From positions 20,057,218 to 20,121,217 of the forward strand of contig NC_084850.1 of assembly GCF_033115175.1 (NCBI RefSeq): a DNA stretch of 64,000 nt. The letters are read 5' to 3'. This stretch comes from Lepus europaeus (taxonomy: Eukaryota > Chordata > Mammalia > Lagomorpha > Leporidae). The position numbers and the translations under genes are program-made. Shown in pieces: positions 52,860-64,000 of this stretch. The number at the start of each line of letters is the position of its first letter. Positions within the stretch are counted from its first letter, which is position 1. The notes under the pieces were generated by a model. The model was not told the DNA's origin and searched no databases. It was given only the letters and a program-made list of their open reading frames with translations.

Positions 52860-53160
52860 TCTAACCCCTGTTGTGACGGCGTTAGGAGGTGGGACCTTTG
52901 GGAGGTGTTTTTCTGAACAGCATTAGGACCATTCTAAAAGGGATTCCAGAAAGCTGCCCTTCTGCCACACAAGGAGACAGTGAGAAGTCAGCAGTCTGCA
53001 AACTGCAAGAGTGCCCTCACAAACTCCCAACCATGCTATCATCCTGTCCTCAGACTCCCAAACCCCAGACCTGTGAGACAGGAATTTCTGTTGTGTATAA
53101 TCCATTCAGTCTACAGCATTACAGCAGCCCAAACTCACCAAGACATGGTTCAAGATGCCC
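52860..53160 (+). repeat. MaLR-like LTR remnant
   Basis: GGAGGTGGGACCTTTGGGAGG, AGACCTGTGAGACAGGAATT and TACAGCATTACAGCAGCCC follow a common old mammalian LTR, probably MaLR. The family name is uncertain. Confidence 0.55.
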
Positions 53161-53166
53161 AGACTT

Positions 53167-53414
53167 GGGGCCAGTGTTGTGGCATAGCAGGTAAAGCACT
53201 GCCTGCAATGCCAGCATCTCATATGGATGCTGGTTGGAACCCTGGCTGCTCTACTTCTGATCCAGCTCCCTGCTAAAACACTTGGGAAAACAGTGGAAGA
53301 TGGCCCAAGTGTTTGGTCCCTTGCACACACTTTGGAGACCCAGAAGAAGCTCCTGGCTTCAGATTGGCCCAGTCCCAGACATTGAGGCCATTTGGGGAAT
53401 AAACCAGTGGATGG

Positions 53415-53471
<57 letters not shown>

Positions 53472-53515
53472 TTCTCTCTCTCTCTATTTCTCTGACTTTC
53501 AAATAAATATTTTTT
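53167..53515 (+). mobile_element. C-repeat SINE with long CT run
   Basis: Target AGATGCCCAGACTT before, AGATGCCCAAATT after. CT repeats span about 53420-53485. Confidence 0.93.
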
Positions 53516-53520
53516 TAAAC

Positions 53521-53990
53521 AGATGCCCAAATTAATTGGCATATGCCTATATATGCCTTCCAATTTTCAGTGTCCTATCTCTCCCAATCATTGCCCTCAC
53601 ATTAACAAAAGAAAGACTATAAGATTGTGAATTCAATTTGTATCATAATTTAGCTACTCACAGGATTGGATTTTGAGTTTTGTGTTCCTAAATCCTGGCC
53701 TCAGGCAATAATTTCTTTAAATCTAGTCATAGATTTTATGTCATTTTTAAAATTGTTCTTTATTTTGATCTTGGTCAGGGATTTTAAGGCCCTGAGTTCA
53801 ACATTGTCTGCTGGTTTTTCTACTTATTACCTGTTGGATTCTTTATTTAGTGGATGGTTAAGCTTGCAATTACACAGAAAATTGAAACTATGTCATTGTA
53901 AAATTTCAAAGAAAAATAACTAAAAAAGGAAGGAGGATGTGAGGGAGGGAGGGTAGAGTAGGAAGTAACATTATGCTCCTAAAGCTGTAT
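53521..53990. other. Intergenic, unassigned
   Basis: AT-rich, nothing recognised. Confidence 0.5.
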
Positions 53991-53994
53991 ATAT

Positions 53995-54338
53995 GGGGGC
54001 CAGTGCTGTGGTGTAGCAGGTAAAGGTGCCGCCTGCAGTGCCAGCATCCCATATGGGCACCGGTTAGAGTCCTGGCTGCTCCACTTTCAATACAGCTCTC
54101 TGTTATGGCCTGGGAAAGCAGCGGAGGATGACCCAAGTGCTTGGGCCACTGCACCCATGTGGGAGACCCAGAAGAAGCTCCTGGCTCCTGGTTTCGGATA
54201 AGCCCAGCTCTGGCCATTACAGCCATCCGGAGAGTGAACCATTGGATGGAAGACCTCTCTCTCACTCTTGCACTCTCTCTCTTTCTCTCTCTGGCTCTAC
54301 CTCTCTGTAACTTTGTCTTTCAAATAAATAAATATTTA
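53995..54338 (+). mobile_element. C-repeat SINE
   Basis: Full-length, GGGGGCCAGTGCTGTGG start and AAATAAATAAATATTTAAA tail. Confidence 0.92.
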
Positions 54339-54424
54339 AAGCAAAAAGAACCAGCTTTTAAAAACCTGCATATATGAAAGATGTAAAATTTGTTACCTTT
54401 TTATAAATAAAAAATTTAAAATAA

Positions 54425-54728
54425 TTATTATTATTATTTATTTGACAGAGTTACAGAGCGAGAGACGGAAAGAGAAAGAAAGATCTTCTATCCAGTGATT
54501 CACTCCTCAGCTGGGACAGGGCTAGCCTGAAGCCAGGATCCAGGAGCTTCTTCTGGGTCTCCTGCGCAGGTGCAGGAGACCAAGCCCTTGGGCAATTTTC
54601 TACTGCTTTTCCAGGCAATAGCAGAGAGCTGGATTGAAAGTGGAGCAGCCTGGACTAGAACCGGCGCCTGTATGGGATGCTGACGCTGCAATCCAGGGCT
54701 TTAACTGCTATGTCATAGTGCCGGCCCC
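54425..54728 (-). mobile_element. C-repeat SINE
   Basis: Antisense, with ATT-repeat tail at left, a short deletion after the CT section, and end CATAGTGCCGGCCCCC. Confidence 0.9.
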
Positions 54729-55080
54729 CAATTCTCAAGTTCTGCAGCACATGTAAGAACAACAAATAGTCCTTGTTCTGCCTGAATGTTTTAAGGCATC
54801 ATAGATTCAGGTCATCCAGAAACTTCTCTTTTGTAGGTACTTGATTACAGTGTATAAAGGTGGAAATTTGACTTTTACCACTTCCTACTATAGACTACCA
54901 GTGCCCATTTCACCACTATAAATAGGATCACTAAACCTCTGAATCTACTCAGGTTAAGGATGTATTCCAGAAAACCCAGAATGAATTCAAGGTGAGCGTC
55001 ATTAACTTTGTGTTCCTTTGTAATCAATCAAAAGTGAAATCTGTTTCAGTCAGCTTTCAGCCAGAGAAGCAGAGGTAATA
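54729..55080. other. Intergenic, unassigned
   Basis: No gene or repeat recognised. Confidence 0.5.
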
Positions 55081-55097
55081 GGAAATTGTGTGTGTGT

Positions 55098-55930
55098 CAA
55101 GATACCATGGAAAAGAAAAAAAGAAGAAGACCTAAATGAAAGATCTCTGGGAGTGAGATCCCAGTGGAAAGAACAGGGCATTCAAAGAAGAAGGTACCTT
55201 TCTCCGAAGGGAGGAGAGAACTTCCACTTTGACTATGACCCTATTGGAATAAGATCAAAGTCAGCGAACTCTAAAGGCTTCCATAGCCATGGCAGCTCAT
55301 GACTAGAGCCTAAGGAGATTACTGACGCCATGAACAGGAGTGTCAAATTGTTAAGTCAGCAACAGGAGTCACTGTGTACTTACATCCCATGTGGGATCTG
55401 TCCCTAATGTGTTGTCTAATGTGCAGTGATGCTATAACTAGTACTGAAACAGTATTTTTACACTTTGTGTTTCTGTGTGGGTACAAACTGATGAGATCTT
55501 TACTAATTATATACTGAATCGATCTTCTGTATATAAAGATAATTGGAAATGAAAAAAGGAAAAACCTGGTGTTAATTGGAAATGGCATAGAAAATTAATT
55601 AATTTTTTTAAAAAACATATTATGTAAGATCTCTGTCTTTAATGTACTGTACACTCTTATTTAATGCTATAACTAGTACTCCAACAGTATTTTTTTTTCA
55701 CTTTGTGTTACTATATGGGGGCAAACTGTTGAAATCGTTACCTAATATATACTAAACTGATCTTCTGTATATAAAGAGAATTGAAAATGAATCATGATGT
55801 GAATGGAAGGGGAGAGGGAGCGGGAAAGGGGAGGGTTGTGGGTGGGAGGGAAATTTTGGGAGGGGGAAGCCATTGTAACCCATAAGCTGTACTTTGGAAA
55901 TTTATATTCATTAAATAAAATAAAAAAAAA
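55098..55930 (+). mobile_element. 5'-truncated lagomorph L1 insertion
   Basis: Sense 3' UTR of the same L1 family as the right-edge element, ending in AATAAAATAAAAAAAAA. Target duplication GAAATTGTGTGTGTGT at 55082-55097 and 55931-55946. The 3' UTR contains an internal tandem duplication (see findings). Confidence 0.93.
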
Positions 55931-55968
55931 GAAATTGTGTGTGTGTGTGTGTGTGTGTATGGGCACAT

Positions 55969-56002
<34 letters not shown>
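55931..56002 (+). repeat. TG and GATA microsatellites
   Basis: TG run to about 55958 growing out of the L1 target copy, then seven to eight GATA units at about 55971-56002. Confidence 0.95.
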
Positions 56003-56003
<1 letters not shown>

Positions 56004-56073
56004 ATGGTGGTTGTTGCATGGACCTGGTCTGGTACAATCATTTAGAGCTGCTGAAGTAGTATATATGTGAGTA

Positions 56074-56620
56074 CTTCAGAATGTTCATGGAAAATTGAAT
56101 TAAAAGATGTTTCTTTTGGTACAAAAAATGAAATCCATGCACATGAGGGGGGGCCTCCAAAAAATTCATGGAAAACATGTATTATGAAAAATGCATAAAT
56201 TTAAATTTTTATACTTATTTTATTTATTTTGAAACACAGAGAGACAGAGAGAGAAAGAAATAGACAAACAGAGGCCTCCCATCCACTGGCTCACTCCCCA
56301 AATGCCTGCCACAGCCAGGTCTGGGCCAGGCCAAACCTGGAAACTGGAAAATCAATTCAAGTCTTACTCATAAATGACAGGAATACAACTACTTGATCTG
56401 TCATGGGCTGCCTCCCTGGGTGCACATTAGCAGGGAGCTGAAATTGAGAGCAGAGTCAGGACTTGAACCCACTCCAACATGGACATGGAAGTCCCAAGCA
56501 GTATCTTAACTACTATGCCAAATGCCCACCACTAAAAAAACTTCTTGCACCAAAAGAAACATCTTTTGTTTCCATTTGCCACAAACTTTTTGAAGTACCC
56601 TGGTTATACCTTTTGTCTCC
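56074..56620. mobile_element. Palindromic MITE-like repeats split by a SINE
   Basis: GTACTTCAGAATGTTCATGG to about 56150, then a second copy from GGGGCCTCCAAAAAATTCAT, finishing after the SINE with TTGCACCAAAAGAAACATC and AACTTTTTGAAGTACCC. Confidence 0.7.
56212..56533 (-). mobile_element. Old C-repeat SINE
   Basis: Antisense, diverged copy ending ATGCCAAATGCCCACC, inside the MITE-like repeat. Confidence 0.83.
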
Positions 56621-56624
56621 AGGT

Positions 56625-57635
56625 ATGATTTGTACATTCTGTGTTTTTAAAGCATTGAAATAAAAACAAAATTTTGTGTAGTTTTACTTTAATATTTGCA
56701 CAGAGTTTATGTGATGTTTTTATTAATTTACAAATATTTGTGTGCAAAAAGATTCTGACTTTGCATATATAAAAATAAACATTTTACTGATTTTCACAAG
56801 CTCATTAATGCTGGAGAAAGTTTCAGTTGCCTTTCTGGTGAGTTTTTTGTTCTTTCATATGAACATAAATTATACCATTTTCTTTAAAAAAAAACTAAGG
56901 CAAGAACATAAGGATTTAGATTTCAAAACGTCACTCACTTTCAACAATGGTATTTGTTTAAGCTTGATTTGGAAATATGGAACTTAACAGCAAGAAAATC
57001 TTAAAAGAGATTTCAAGACAGAATATAGAAGCTATCAGCACGGAGGGGGGAGCTATACAAACTCTCTAAGCAAGTGATCCAATGTAGCTTAGTAAAAGAG
57101 GATAGATAGCTTGAATTATTAAAAAGAAATTGGCCTTATGTGATTATGGGAGGCTATAAAGCAGTCAGTCTCTAAGTTTGTGATTAGATCAACTAACTAC
57201 AGGGAGGTATTGAACAGGCTGAAACTCACAAACAGGATCTGAACATTCTAAGGACAGATTGAGGTACATGTCTGTCCCTCTTACTGCTGCCTTTGTTAGC
57301 ATAGGATATCCTGTAGCAGCCATTTGTCACGGAGTATAACATGCAGACCTGGCCCACAAGATAGAGAAGTTGAAGGACGATATAGAGGGACAGTAGAGAA
57401 ATTGCAGGTCCAACTGCTGCCTCGTGTGAGTAAAGTAAATCAGGAGATCATCAATGTGCATGTGAGCTACAGGATGTGGCTTCCCTGCAATCACCACCCA
57501 CAACCTTCAAGGAAGCTCACGGCGGCACACTGGATACGCTGCAGAAAGAGAACTGTGGGCAATTTAATTTGGCCTAGCCAAGATGACACATTACAAGGGA
57601 TACTCTTAACACTTTGGTATCCACACACATTTTAT
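56625..57635. other. Intergenic, unassigned
   Basis: AT-rich then mixed; no gene or repeat recognised. Confidence 0.5.
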
Positions 57636-57651
57636 ATTATTCTTAATTTCT

Positions 57652-57977
57652 TTTTTTTTCTTATTGCCAATTTTTTTTATTTAGTAAATATAAATTTCCA
57701 AAGTACAGTTTATGGACTGCATTGGCTTCCCCCCCCATAATTTCCCTCCCACTCGCACCCCTCCCATCTCCCGCTCCCTCTCCCATTCCATTCACATCAA
57801 GATTCATTTTCAATTATCTTTATAATACAGAAGATCGATTTAGTATATATTAAGTAAAGATTTCATCAGTTTGCACCCACACAGAAACACAAAGTGTAAA
57901 ATACTGTTTCAGTACTAGTTATAGCATTACTTCACATTGGACAACACATTAAGGACAGATCCTACATGAGAAGTAGG
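57652..57977 (-). mobile_element. 5'-truncated lagomorph L1 insertion
   Basis: The last 326 bp of L1 3' UTR in reverse. Perfect 14-bp target duplication TATTCTTAATTTCT at 57638-57651 and 57978-57991. Confidence 0.93.
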
Positions 57978-57991
57978 TATTCTTAATTTCT

Positions 57992-58525
57992 AAATGCAGA
58001 CTATAACAAAGTTATACTTATGTCCTACGTGATACAATTTGCCCACAGAGACAATACTAACTTTTCTCCAAAAGAGGGCGCTGAAGTCCTATATTTTTCT
58101 TACCTCTTAATTCTACCTAATATTCACGTCCAGCCTTTACTATCTTGCATCTTAAATACTGAAAATAAAGTTAATTTTCATTTCTGCCTGTAGCCACTTC
58201 TTCCACTCTACATTCCTTTCCTTACTGCTTTTGTCCTCAGCAAGCACCTTCCTGGTTAAGGTTCTTTTCCTGGTGGGCTGACCCAAATCTTTATTCCTGA
58301 GGTTCACAGCTATTGTACTGGATGGACTAAGTTGTTGCAGTTTCCATTGACTTTAATCACTAGTTGTGGGAGTATTAAGAGACAATCTACAGGATCTGTA
58401 GCTCGGATATATTCCTCATTAAATTCAATCAAACCTTGGACTTAACTACTAAAGTACTTAAAAGCACATAAAACTTCATGAAGAGGGACCTTGCTACACT
58501 GAAAAATTTTTAAACTGTTATTTTT
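57992..58525. other. Intergenic, unassigned
   Basis: No gene or repeat recognised. Confidence 0.5.
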
Positions 58526-58537
58526 TGTCCCATTCTT

Positions 58538-58868
58538 TTTTTTTATAAAAGATTTACTTATTTATTTGAAAGTTAGAGTTACACACAGAGAAAAGGAGAG
58601 GCCGAGAGAGAGGGGTCTTCCATCCACTGGTTCACTCCCCAGTTGGTCGCAACAGCTGGAGCTGTTGCTGATCCGAAGCCAGGAGCTTCTTCCAGGTCTC
58701 CCATGCAGGTGAAGGGGCCCAAGAACTTGGGCCATCTTCTACTGCTTTCCCAGGCTATAGCAGAGAGCTGGATAGAAGTGCACAAGCCAGGACTCGAATT
58801 GTTGCCCATATATGGGATGCTGGCACTGCAGGTGGTGGCTTTACCTGCTATGCCACAGCACTGGCCCC
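58538..58868 (-). mobile_element. C-repeat SINE
   Basis: Antisense, with perfect 12-bp duplication TGTCCCATTCTT at 58526-58537 and 58869-58880. Confidence 0.94.
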
Positions 58869-59037
58869 TGTCCCATTCTTACTGAAAGAAAGCTTATAGC
58901 CCTTTTTCAAGGTGAAGGTGCCGGAGGGAAGAGAAACAATCAGATAACTCAATGATTACAGGACCCCAGCTCGGAACTGACACTAATTTCCTGGTTGACA
59001 AAATTTCACTTTGGTCCTTTTGAAAAACTTTTGATTT

Positions 59038-59384
59038 GGCCGGCACCGCGGCTCACTAGGCTAATCCTCTGCCTGTGGCGTCAGCACCCCGGGGTTCTAG
59101 TCCCGGTCGGGGCACGGTTCTGTCCCAGTTGCTCCTCTTCCAGTCCAGCTCTCTGTTGTGGCCCGGGAGTGCAGTGGAGGATGGCCCAAGTGCTTGGGTC
59201 CTGCACCCGCATGGGAGACCAGGAGGAAGCACCTGGCTCCTGGCTTCGGATTGGCGCAGTGCGCCGGCCACAACGTGCCGGCTGTAGCGGCCATTTGGGG
59301 GGTGAACCAACGGAAGAAGTAAGACCTTTCTCTCTGTCTCTCTCTCTTACTGTCTAACTCTACCTGTCAAAAAGAAAAAAAAAA
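59038..59384 (+). mobile_element. Young C-repeat SINE with internal insertion
   Basis: GGCCGGCACCGCGGCTCAC start. The CGCCGGC segment is partly doubled near 59260-59285. Target duplication GAAAAACTTTTGATTT / GAAAAACATTTGATTT. Confidence 0.95.
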
Positions 59385-59659
59385 GAAAAACATTTGATTT
59401 GTACTCCTACCTTTTTGATATTCAATATTTGGCCATGGATACCATGTTACCATGCCAGCCAAGCTGCCTGTTCTAACCTGTATGCTTTTTGATCCATTAA
59501 TTCATGGCAATGTGCATTCACAGAAGTACTCCATTTTCAGACCAAAGTGATATGTACAAGATGAGACTAAAGCAGGTGCTGAAGTCAATAGTAAGGTCCA
59601 TGAAGAAGTAGTCACAGTGTTCATGGACCCAACTCCTACCACATCACTCTTGTCTATGC

Positions 59660-60490
59660 TTATCAGAATTCTAAATGGTGTCCATGAAATTTACTCCCTA
59701 ATTATGACATAATATCACAAAAGCAATTTGGGGATATAATTAAGATACTTGTCTCTTAAATTAAATATAGGAGGATTTTCTAAGTGGGCCTAACCTCCCT
59801 ATATGAGCAATTTTAAATAAAGAGTGTTTGATGGGGCCTTTAGTCTAGTGGTGAAGCCACTGGTTAAGATGCCCATGTCTCTCATTGGAGTGCCTGGGTT
59901 TAATACCCAGCTCCAGCTCCTGACTCCAGCACCTGCTAATGCAGACCCTGGGAGGCAGCACTGATGGCCCAAGTAGTTGGATTCCTATCACCCACACAAG
60001 AGACCTGAGTTAAGTCCCTGGCTCCAGTATGGCCCAGACTCAAGCACTGTGGGTATTTGGGGAGTGAACCAGTGGATGGGAGCTCTTTCTATTTCTCCTC
60101 CCCTCTAATTAGTTAATTAAAAATAAAATAAAAGGGGAGTATTTTCCCCAGCTAATGGCATGAGAAGATAAAGTATCTATGAAGCATGAAAAGAACTCAG
60201 TTTGTAGTTGCTGGCTTGAAAATGGAAAGGGAATCACATGAAAAACCAGGTAAACCAGGTATCAGCCTCCATGAGCTGAGCGTGATCTCCAGCTCACAGC
60301 CAGCAACAAATCAACAGCTTCAACCCCACACGGCAAGCAATTATATTCGACCAAGAATATGAATGAATTTGGAAGTGCATTTCACCCCACACTTTCTAGA
60401 TGAGAAAACAGTTTGTTCCAAATTTGGATTTTTGACCTTTTATGTCCTTAAGCAGGATACAGAACTGTGAGATAATAAATAAGAAATGGG
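59660..60490 (+). repeat. Old MaLR-like LTR remnant split by a SINE
   Basis: TACTCCCTAATTATGACAT at left and, after the SINE, CTCACAGCCAGCAACAAATC and GAACTGTGAGATAATAAATA follow an old mammalian LTR-type repeat. The family name is uncertain. Confidence 0.5.
59833..60133 (+). mobile_element. Divergent C-repeat SINE subfamily
   Basis: Same middle variant (AGACCCTGGGAGGCAGCA) as the copy in MMGT1 intron 3. Confidence 0.8.
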
Positions 60491-60492
60491 TG

Positions 60493-60573
60493 GGGAGCAA
60501 TCGCTGTGGTATAGGGGGTAAAGCCGCTGCCTGCAGTGCCAGCATCCCATATGGGATAAATAAATAAATAGAT
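60493..60573 (+). mobile_element. C-repeat SINE, internally deleted and split
   Basis: Head GGTATAGGGGGTAAAGCC to CCCATATGGG joined directly to the AAATAAATAAATAGAT tail; about 230 bp of body is missing. The tail resumes at 60915 (ATAAATAGATCTTTAAAAAA). Confidence 0.85.
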
Positions 60574-60914
60574 TTTTTTTTGACAGGCAGAGTGGATAGT
60601 GAGAGAGAGAGAGACAGAGAGAAAGGTCTTCCTTTTTGCAGTTGGTTCATCCTCCAATGGCCGCTGCGGCCAGCGCGCTGTGGCCGGCACACCGCGCTGA
60701 TCAGATGGCAGGAGCCAGGCGCTTCTCCCGGTCTCCCATGTGGGTGCAGGGCCCAAGGACTTGAGCCATCCTCCACTGCCTTCCCGGGCCATAGCAGAGA
60801 GCTGGCCTGGAAGAGGGGCAACCGGGATAGAATCTGGCGCCCCAACCGGGACTAGAACCCGGTGTGCCGGCGCCGCAAGGTGGAGGATTAGCCTGTTAAG
60901 CCATGGCGCCGGCC
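60574..60914 (-). mobile_element. Young C-repeat SINE nested in a SINE tail
   Basis: Antisense copy inserted in the tail of the preceding SINE, with ATAAATAGAT on both sides. Confidence 0.94.
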
Positions 60915-60945
60915 ATAAATAGATCTTTAAAAAATATTTTTGCAT

Positions 60946-61197
60946 GGGGCTGATGCTGTGGTGCAGCAGGTTAATGCCCTGGCCTGAAGCGTCAGCATCC
61001 CGTATGGGTGCTGGTTCTAGTCCCGGCTGCTCCACTTCTGATCCAGCTCTCTGCTATGGCCTGGGAAAGCAGTAGAAGATGGCCTGAGTACTTGGGTCCC
61101 TGCACCATGTGGGAGACCCAGAAGAAGCTCCCGGTTCCAGATTGCCCCAGCTCCGGTTGTTGTGGCTATTTGGGAGTGAACCAGCGGATGGAAGACT

Positions 61198-61230
<33 letters not shown>

Positions 61231-61233
61231 TCT
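60946..61233 (+). mobile_element. C-repeat SINE, tail lost at L1 junction
   Basis: Complete head and body. It stops in the CT-rich section where the L1 T-run begins, so its A-tail is missing. Confidence 0.9.
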
Positions 61234-61236
61234 TTT

Positions 61237-64000
61237 TTTTTAATTAAACTTTTATTCTTTTATTTAATGAATATAAATTTCCAAAGTACAGCTTATGGGT
61301 TACAATGGCTTCCCCCTCCCAAAACTTCCCTCCCACCCACAACCCTCCCCTTTCCCGCTCCCTCTCCCCTTCCAATCACATCATGATTCATTTTCAATTC
61401 TCTTTATATACAAAAGATCAGTTTAGTATATATTAGTAACGATTTCAACAGTTTGCCCCCATATAGCAACACAAAGTGAAAAAAAAAATACTGTTGGAGT
61501 ACTAATTATAGCATTAAATAAGAGTGTACAGCACATTAAAGGCAGAGATCCTACATAATATTTTTTTAAAAATTAATTAATTTTCTATGCCATTTCCAAT
61601 TTAACACCAGTTTTTTTTTCATTTCCAATTATCTTTATATACAGAAGATCGATTCAGTATATAATTAGTAAAGATCTCATCAGTTTGTACCCACACAGAA
61701 ACACAAAGTGTAAAAATACTGTTTCAGTACTAGTTATAGCATCACTGCACATTAGACAACACATTAAGGACAGATCCCACATGGGATGTAAGTACACAGT
61801 GACTCCTGTTGTTGACTTAACAATTTGACACTCCTGTTCATGGCGTCAGTAATCTCCCTAGGCTCTAGTCATGAGTTGCCAGGGCTATGGAAGCCTTTAG
61901 GGTTCGCTGACTTTGATCTTATTCCGATAGGGTCACAGTCAAAGTGGAAGTTCTCTCCTCCCTTCAGAGAAAGGTACCTCCTTCTTTGATGGCCCTGTTC
62001 TTTCCACTGGGATCTCACTAACAGAGATCTTTCATTTAGGTCTTCTTCTTTTTTTCTTTTCCATGGTATCTTGGCTTTCCATGCCTACAGTACTCTCATG
62101 GGCTCTTCAGCCAGATCCGAATGCCTTAAGGGCTGATTCTGAGGCCAGAGTGTTGTTTAGGACATCTACCATTCTATGAGTCTGCTGTGTATCCCACTTC
62201 CCATGCTGGATCTTTCTCTCCCTTTTTGATTCTATCAGTTAGTATTAGCAGACACTTGTCTTGTTTGTGTGATCCCTTTGTTTCTTAGACCTATCCAAGC
62301 CATCGAATGTGAACTGAAATTGATCACTTGGACTAGTGAGGTGGCATTGGTACATGCCACCTTGATGGGATTGTATTGGAATCCCCTGGCACATTTGTAA
62401 CTCCATCATTTGGGGCAAGACTGATTGTGCATGTCCCAAATTGTGCATCTCCTCCCTCTCTTTTTCCACTCTGAAATTTAACAGGGATCACTTTTCAGTT
62501 AAAATTTAAACACCTAAGAATAATTGTGTGTTAATTACAGAGTTCAACCACTAGTACTAGAACAACAACAACAACAACAAATACTAAAAAGGATAAAGTA
62601 TTACATTGTACATCTAGAGTCAGGACAAGAGCTGATCAGGTCATTGTTTCTTATAGTGTCCATTTCACTTCAACAGGTTTCACCTTTGGTGCTCAGTTGT
62701 CGCCGATCAGGGAAAACAAATTATATTTGTCTCTTTGGGCCTGGCTTAATTCACTCAGCATGATGCTTTCCAGATCCCTCCATCTTGTTGCAAATGATTG
62801 GGTTTCATTGTTCCTTACTGCTGTATAGTATTCTATGGAGTACATGTCCCATAATTTCTTTATCCAGTCTACTGTTGATGGGCATTTGGGTTGGTTCCAG
62901 GTCTTAGCTATTGTGAATTGAGCTGCAATAAACATTAATGTGCAGATGGCTTTTTTATTAGCCAAATTAATTTCCTTTGGGTAAATTCCAAGGAATGGGA
63001 TGGCTGGGTTGTATGGTAGGGTTATGTTCAGGTTTCTGAGGAATCTCCAGACTGACTTCCATAGTGGCTTAACCAGTTTGCATTCCCACCAACAGTGGGT
63101 TAGTGTCCCTTTTTCCCCACATCCTCTCCAGCATCTATTGTTGGTAGATTTCTGGATGTGAGCCATTCTCACCGGGGTGAGGTGAAACCTCATTGTGGTT
63201 TTGATTTGCATTTCTCTGATTGCTAGTGATCTTGAACATTTTTTCATGTGTCTGTTGGCCATTTGGATTTCCTCTTTCGAAAAATGTCTATTGAGGTCCT
63301 TGGCCCATCTCTTCAGTGGGTTGTTTGTTCTGTTGTTGTGGATTTTCTTGATTTCTTTGTAGATTCTGGTTATCAACCCTTTATCTGTAGTATAGTTTCC
63401 AAATATTGTTTCCCATTCTGTCAGTTGCCTCTTCACTTTCCTGAATGTTTCTTTTGAAGTACAGAAACTTCTCAATTTGATGCAATCCCAAATGTTAATT
63501 TTGGTTTTGACTGCCTGTGCTCCTGGGGTCTTTTCCAAGAAGTCTTTGCCTGTACCTATATCTTGCAGGGTTTCTCCAATGCTCTCTAATAATTTCATGG
63601 TTTCGGGTCGTAGATTTAAGTCTTTAATCCACGTTGAGTGAATTTTTGTGTAAGGTGAAAGGTATGGGTCTTGCTTCAAGCTTCTGCACATGGAAATCCA
63701 ATTTTCCCAGCACCATTTATTGAATAGGCTGTCCTTATTCCAGGGATTAGTTTTGGATCTTTGATCAAATATAAGTTGGCTGTAGATGTTTGGATTGATT
63801 TCTGGTGTTTCTATTCTGTTCCATTGGTCTATCCATCTGTTTCTGTACCAGTACCATGCTGTTTTGGTAACAACTGCCCTGTAGTATGCCCTGAAACCTG
63901 GTATTGTGATGCCTCCAGCTTTGTTTTTGTTGTACAAGATTGCTTTGGCTATTCGAGGTCTTCTGTGTCTCCATATGAATTTCAGCATTATTTTTTCCAG
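61237..64000 (-). mobile_element. Lagomorph L1, 3' UTR and ORF2 end, open at window edge
   Basis: The T-run at the left is the A-tail in reverse. About 1.45 kb of 3' UTR (61240-62692) with an internal tandem duplication precedes ORF2 on the plus strand. The element continues past the right edge, so completeness cannot be judged. The two sense copies at 55 kb and the reverse copy at 57.6 kb belong to the same family. Confidence 0.95.
62693..64000 (-). CDS. L1 ORF2 protein, C-terminal 435 codons, intact
   Basis: C-terminal part of the L1 endonuclease/reverse transcriptase protein that carries out target-primed reverse transcription. The frame is uninterrupted from the window edge to its TGA. 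It starts after the catalytic centre with [14 protein letters not shown], a landmark of the post-RT region, and contains the cysteine motif CX3CX7HX4C ([18 protein letters not shown], about 63081-63134). It continues through [30 protein letters not shown] text ([10 protein letters not shown]) and [15 protein letters not shown] at the end. The N-terminal endonuclease and RT core lie beyond the edge. No stop or frameshift is seen, which points to a recent insertion. Confidence 0.93.
   Translation of the reverse strand: MEKIMLKFIWRHRRPRIAKAILYNKNKAGGITIPGFRAYYRAVVTKTAWYWYRNRWIDQWNRIETPEINPNIYSQLIFDQRSKTNPWNKDSLFNKWCWENWISMCRSLKQDPYLSPYTKIHSTWIKDLNLRPETMKLLESIGETLQDIGTGKDFLEKTPGAQAVKTKINIWDCIKLRSFCTSKETFRKVKRQLTEWETIFGNYTTDKGLITRIYKEIKKIHNNRTNNPLKRWAKDLNRHFSKEEIQMANRHMKKCSRSLAIREMQIKTTMRFHLTPVRMAHIQKSTNNRCWRGCGEKGTLTHCWWECKLVKPLWKSVWRFLRNLNITLPYNPAIPFLGIYPKEINLANKKAICTLMFIAAQFTIAKTWNQPKCPSTVDWIKKLWDMYSIEYYTAVRNNETQSFATRWRDLESIMLSELSQAQRDKYNLFSLIGDN

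Noticed and set aside
53420..53485. Regular short repeats that might suggest a repeat array
   Set aside because: Simple CT microsatellite inside a SINE; there are no spacers, so not a CRISPR-like array.
60448..61035. 195-codon minus-strand open frame
   Set aside because: It runs entirely through stacked C-repeat SINEs. The recurring Pro/Gly/Arg-rich peptides in many frames are conceptual readings of the SINE, not genes.

Overview
The window is nuclear DNA of a lagomorph, very probably the European rabbit or a close leporid. About 40 copies of the tRNA-derived C-repeat SINE, in old and young subfamilies, occur in 64 kb, together with lagomorph L1 3' ends. The rest is mostly old mammalian L1 with traces of L2, MIR and DNA-transposon repeats. 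Gene content and order match the X-linked SLC9A6-MMGT1 neighbourhood of placental mammals (human Xq26), shown here in inverted orientation.

Only two cellular protein genes are supported, and they lie head to head. SLC9A6 (endosomal Na+/H+ exchanger NHE6) is on the minus strand. Only its first coding exon (2190-2514) is inside the window, within a CpG island, and intron 1 runs off the left edge. MMGT1 (EMC5, an ER membrane complex subunit and proposed Mg2+ transporter) is complete on the plus strand. It has four coding exons (13022-13100, 15376-15428, 18676-18779, 20658-20817) that join into a 131-residue protein, preceded by a GC-rich promoter with a perfect CRE. Its 3' UTR probably extends at least to the poly(A) signal at 21220 and possibly to 23681. 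The 10.5 kb between the two start codons holds SINEs and two solo LTRs of different families.

From about 24 kb to the right edge I see no cellular gene. The DNA is layered retroelements: antisense L1M (24.3-31.0 kb), a long sense L1M (31.0-38.8 kb), a class I endogenous retrovirus remnant (38.8-41.8 kb), more antisense L1M (41.8-50.5 kb), an L2 remnant (45.3-45.96 kb), a sense L1M fragment split by two SINEs (51.4-52.5 kb), MaLR-like remnants, and three recent lagomorph L1 insertions. The last of these (61.2 kb to the right edge, minus strand) keeps an uninterrupted ORF2 C-terminus through the window edge.

No undescribed coding system is evident. The most unusual structure is the 38.8-41.8 kb provirus remnant. 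It starts near the predicted cap site, ends at the poly(A) site of its LTRs and is bounded by a 15-bp near-identical duplication, as expected if an L1 machine copied a retroviral mRNA. A 218-bp piece of a related LTR R region, with its own perfect 14-bp duplication, sits inside it. Also notable are a GC (not GT) splice donor on SLC9A6 exon 1 and a transposon-in-transposon stack at 6.2-7.7 kb.
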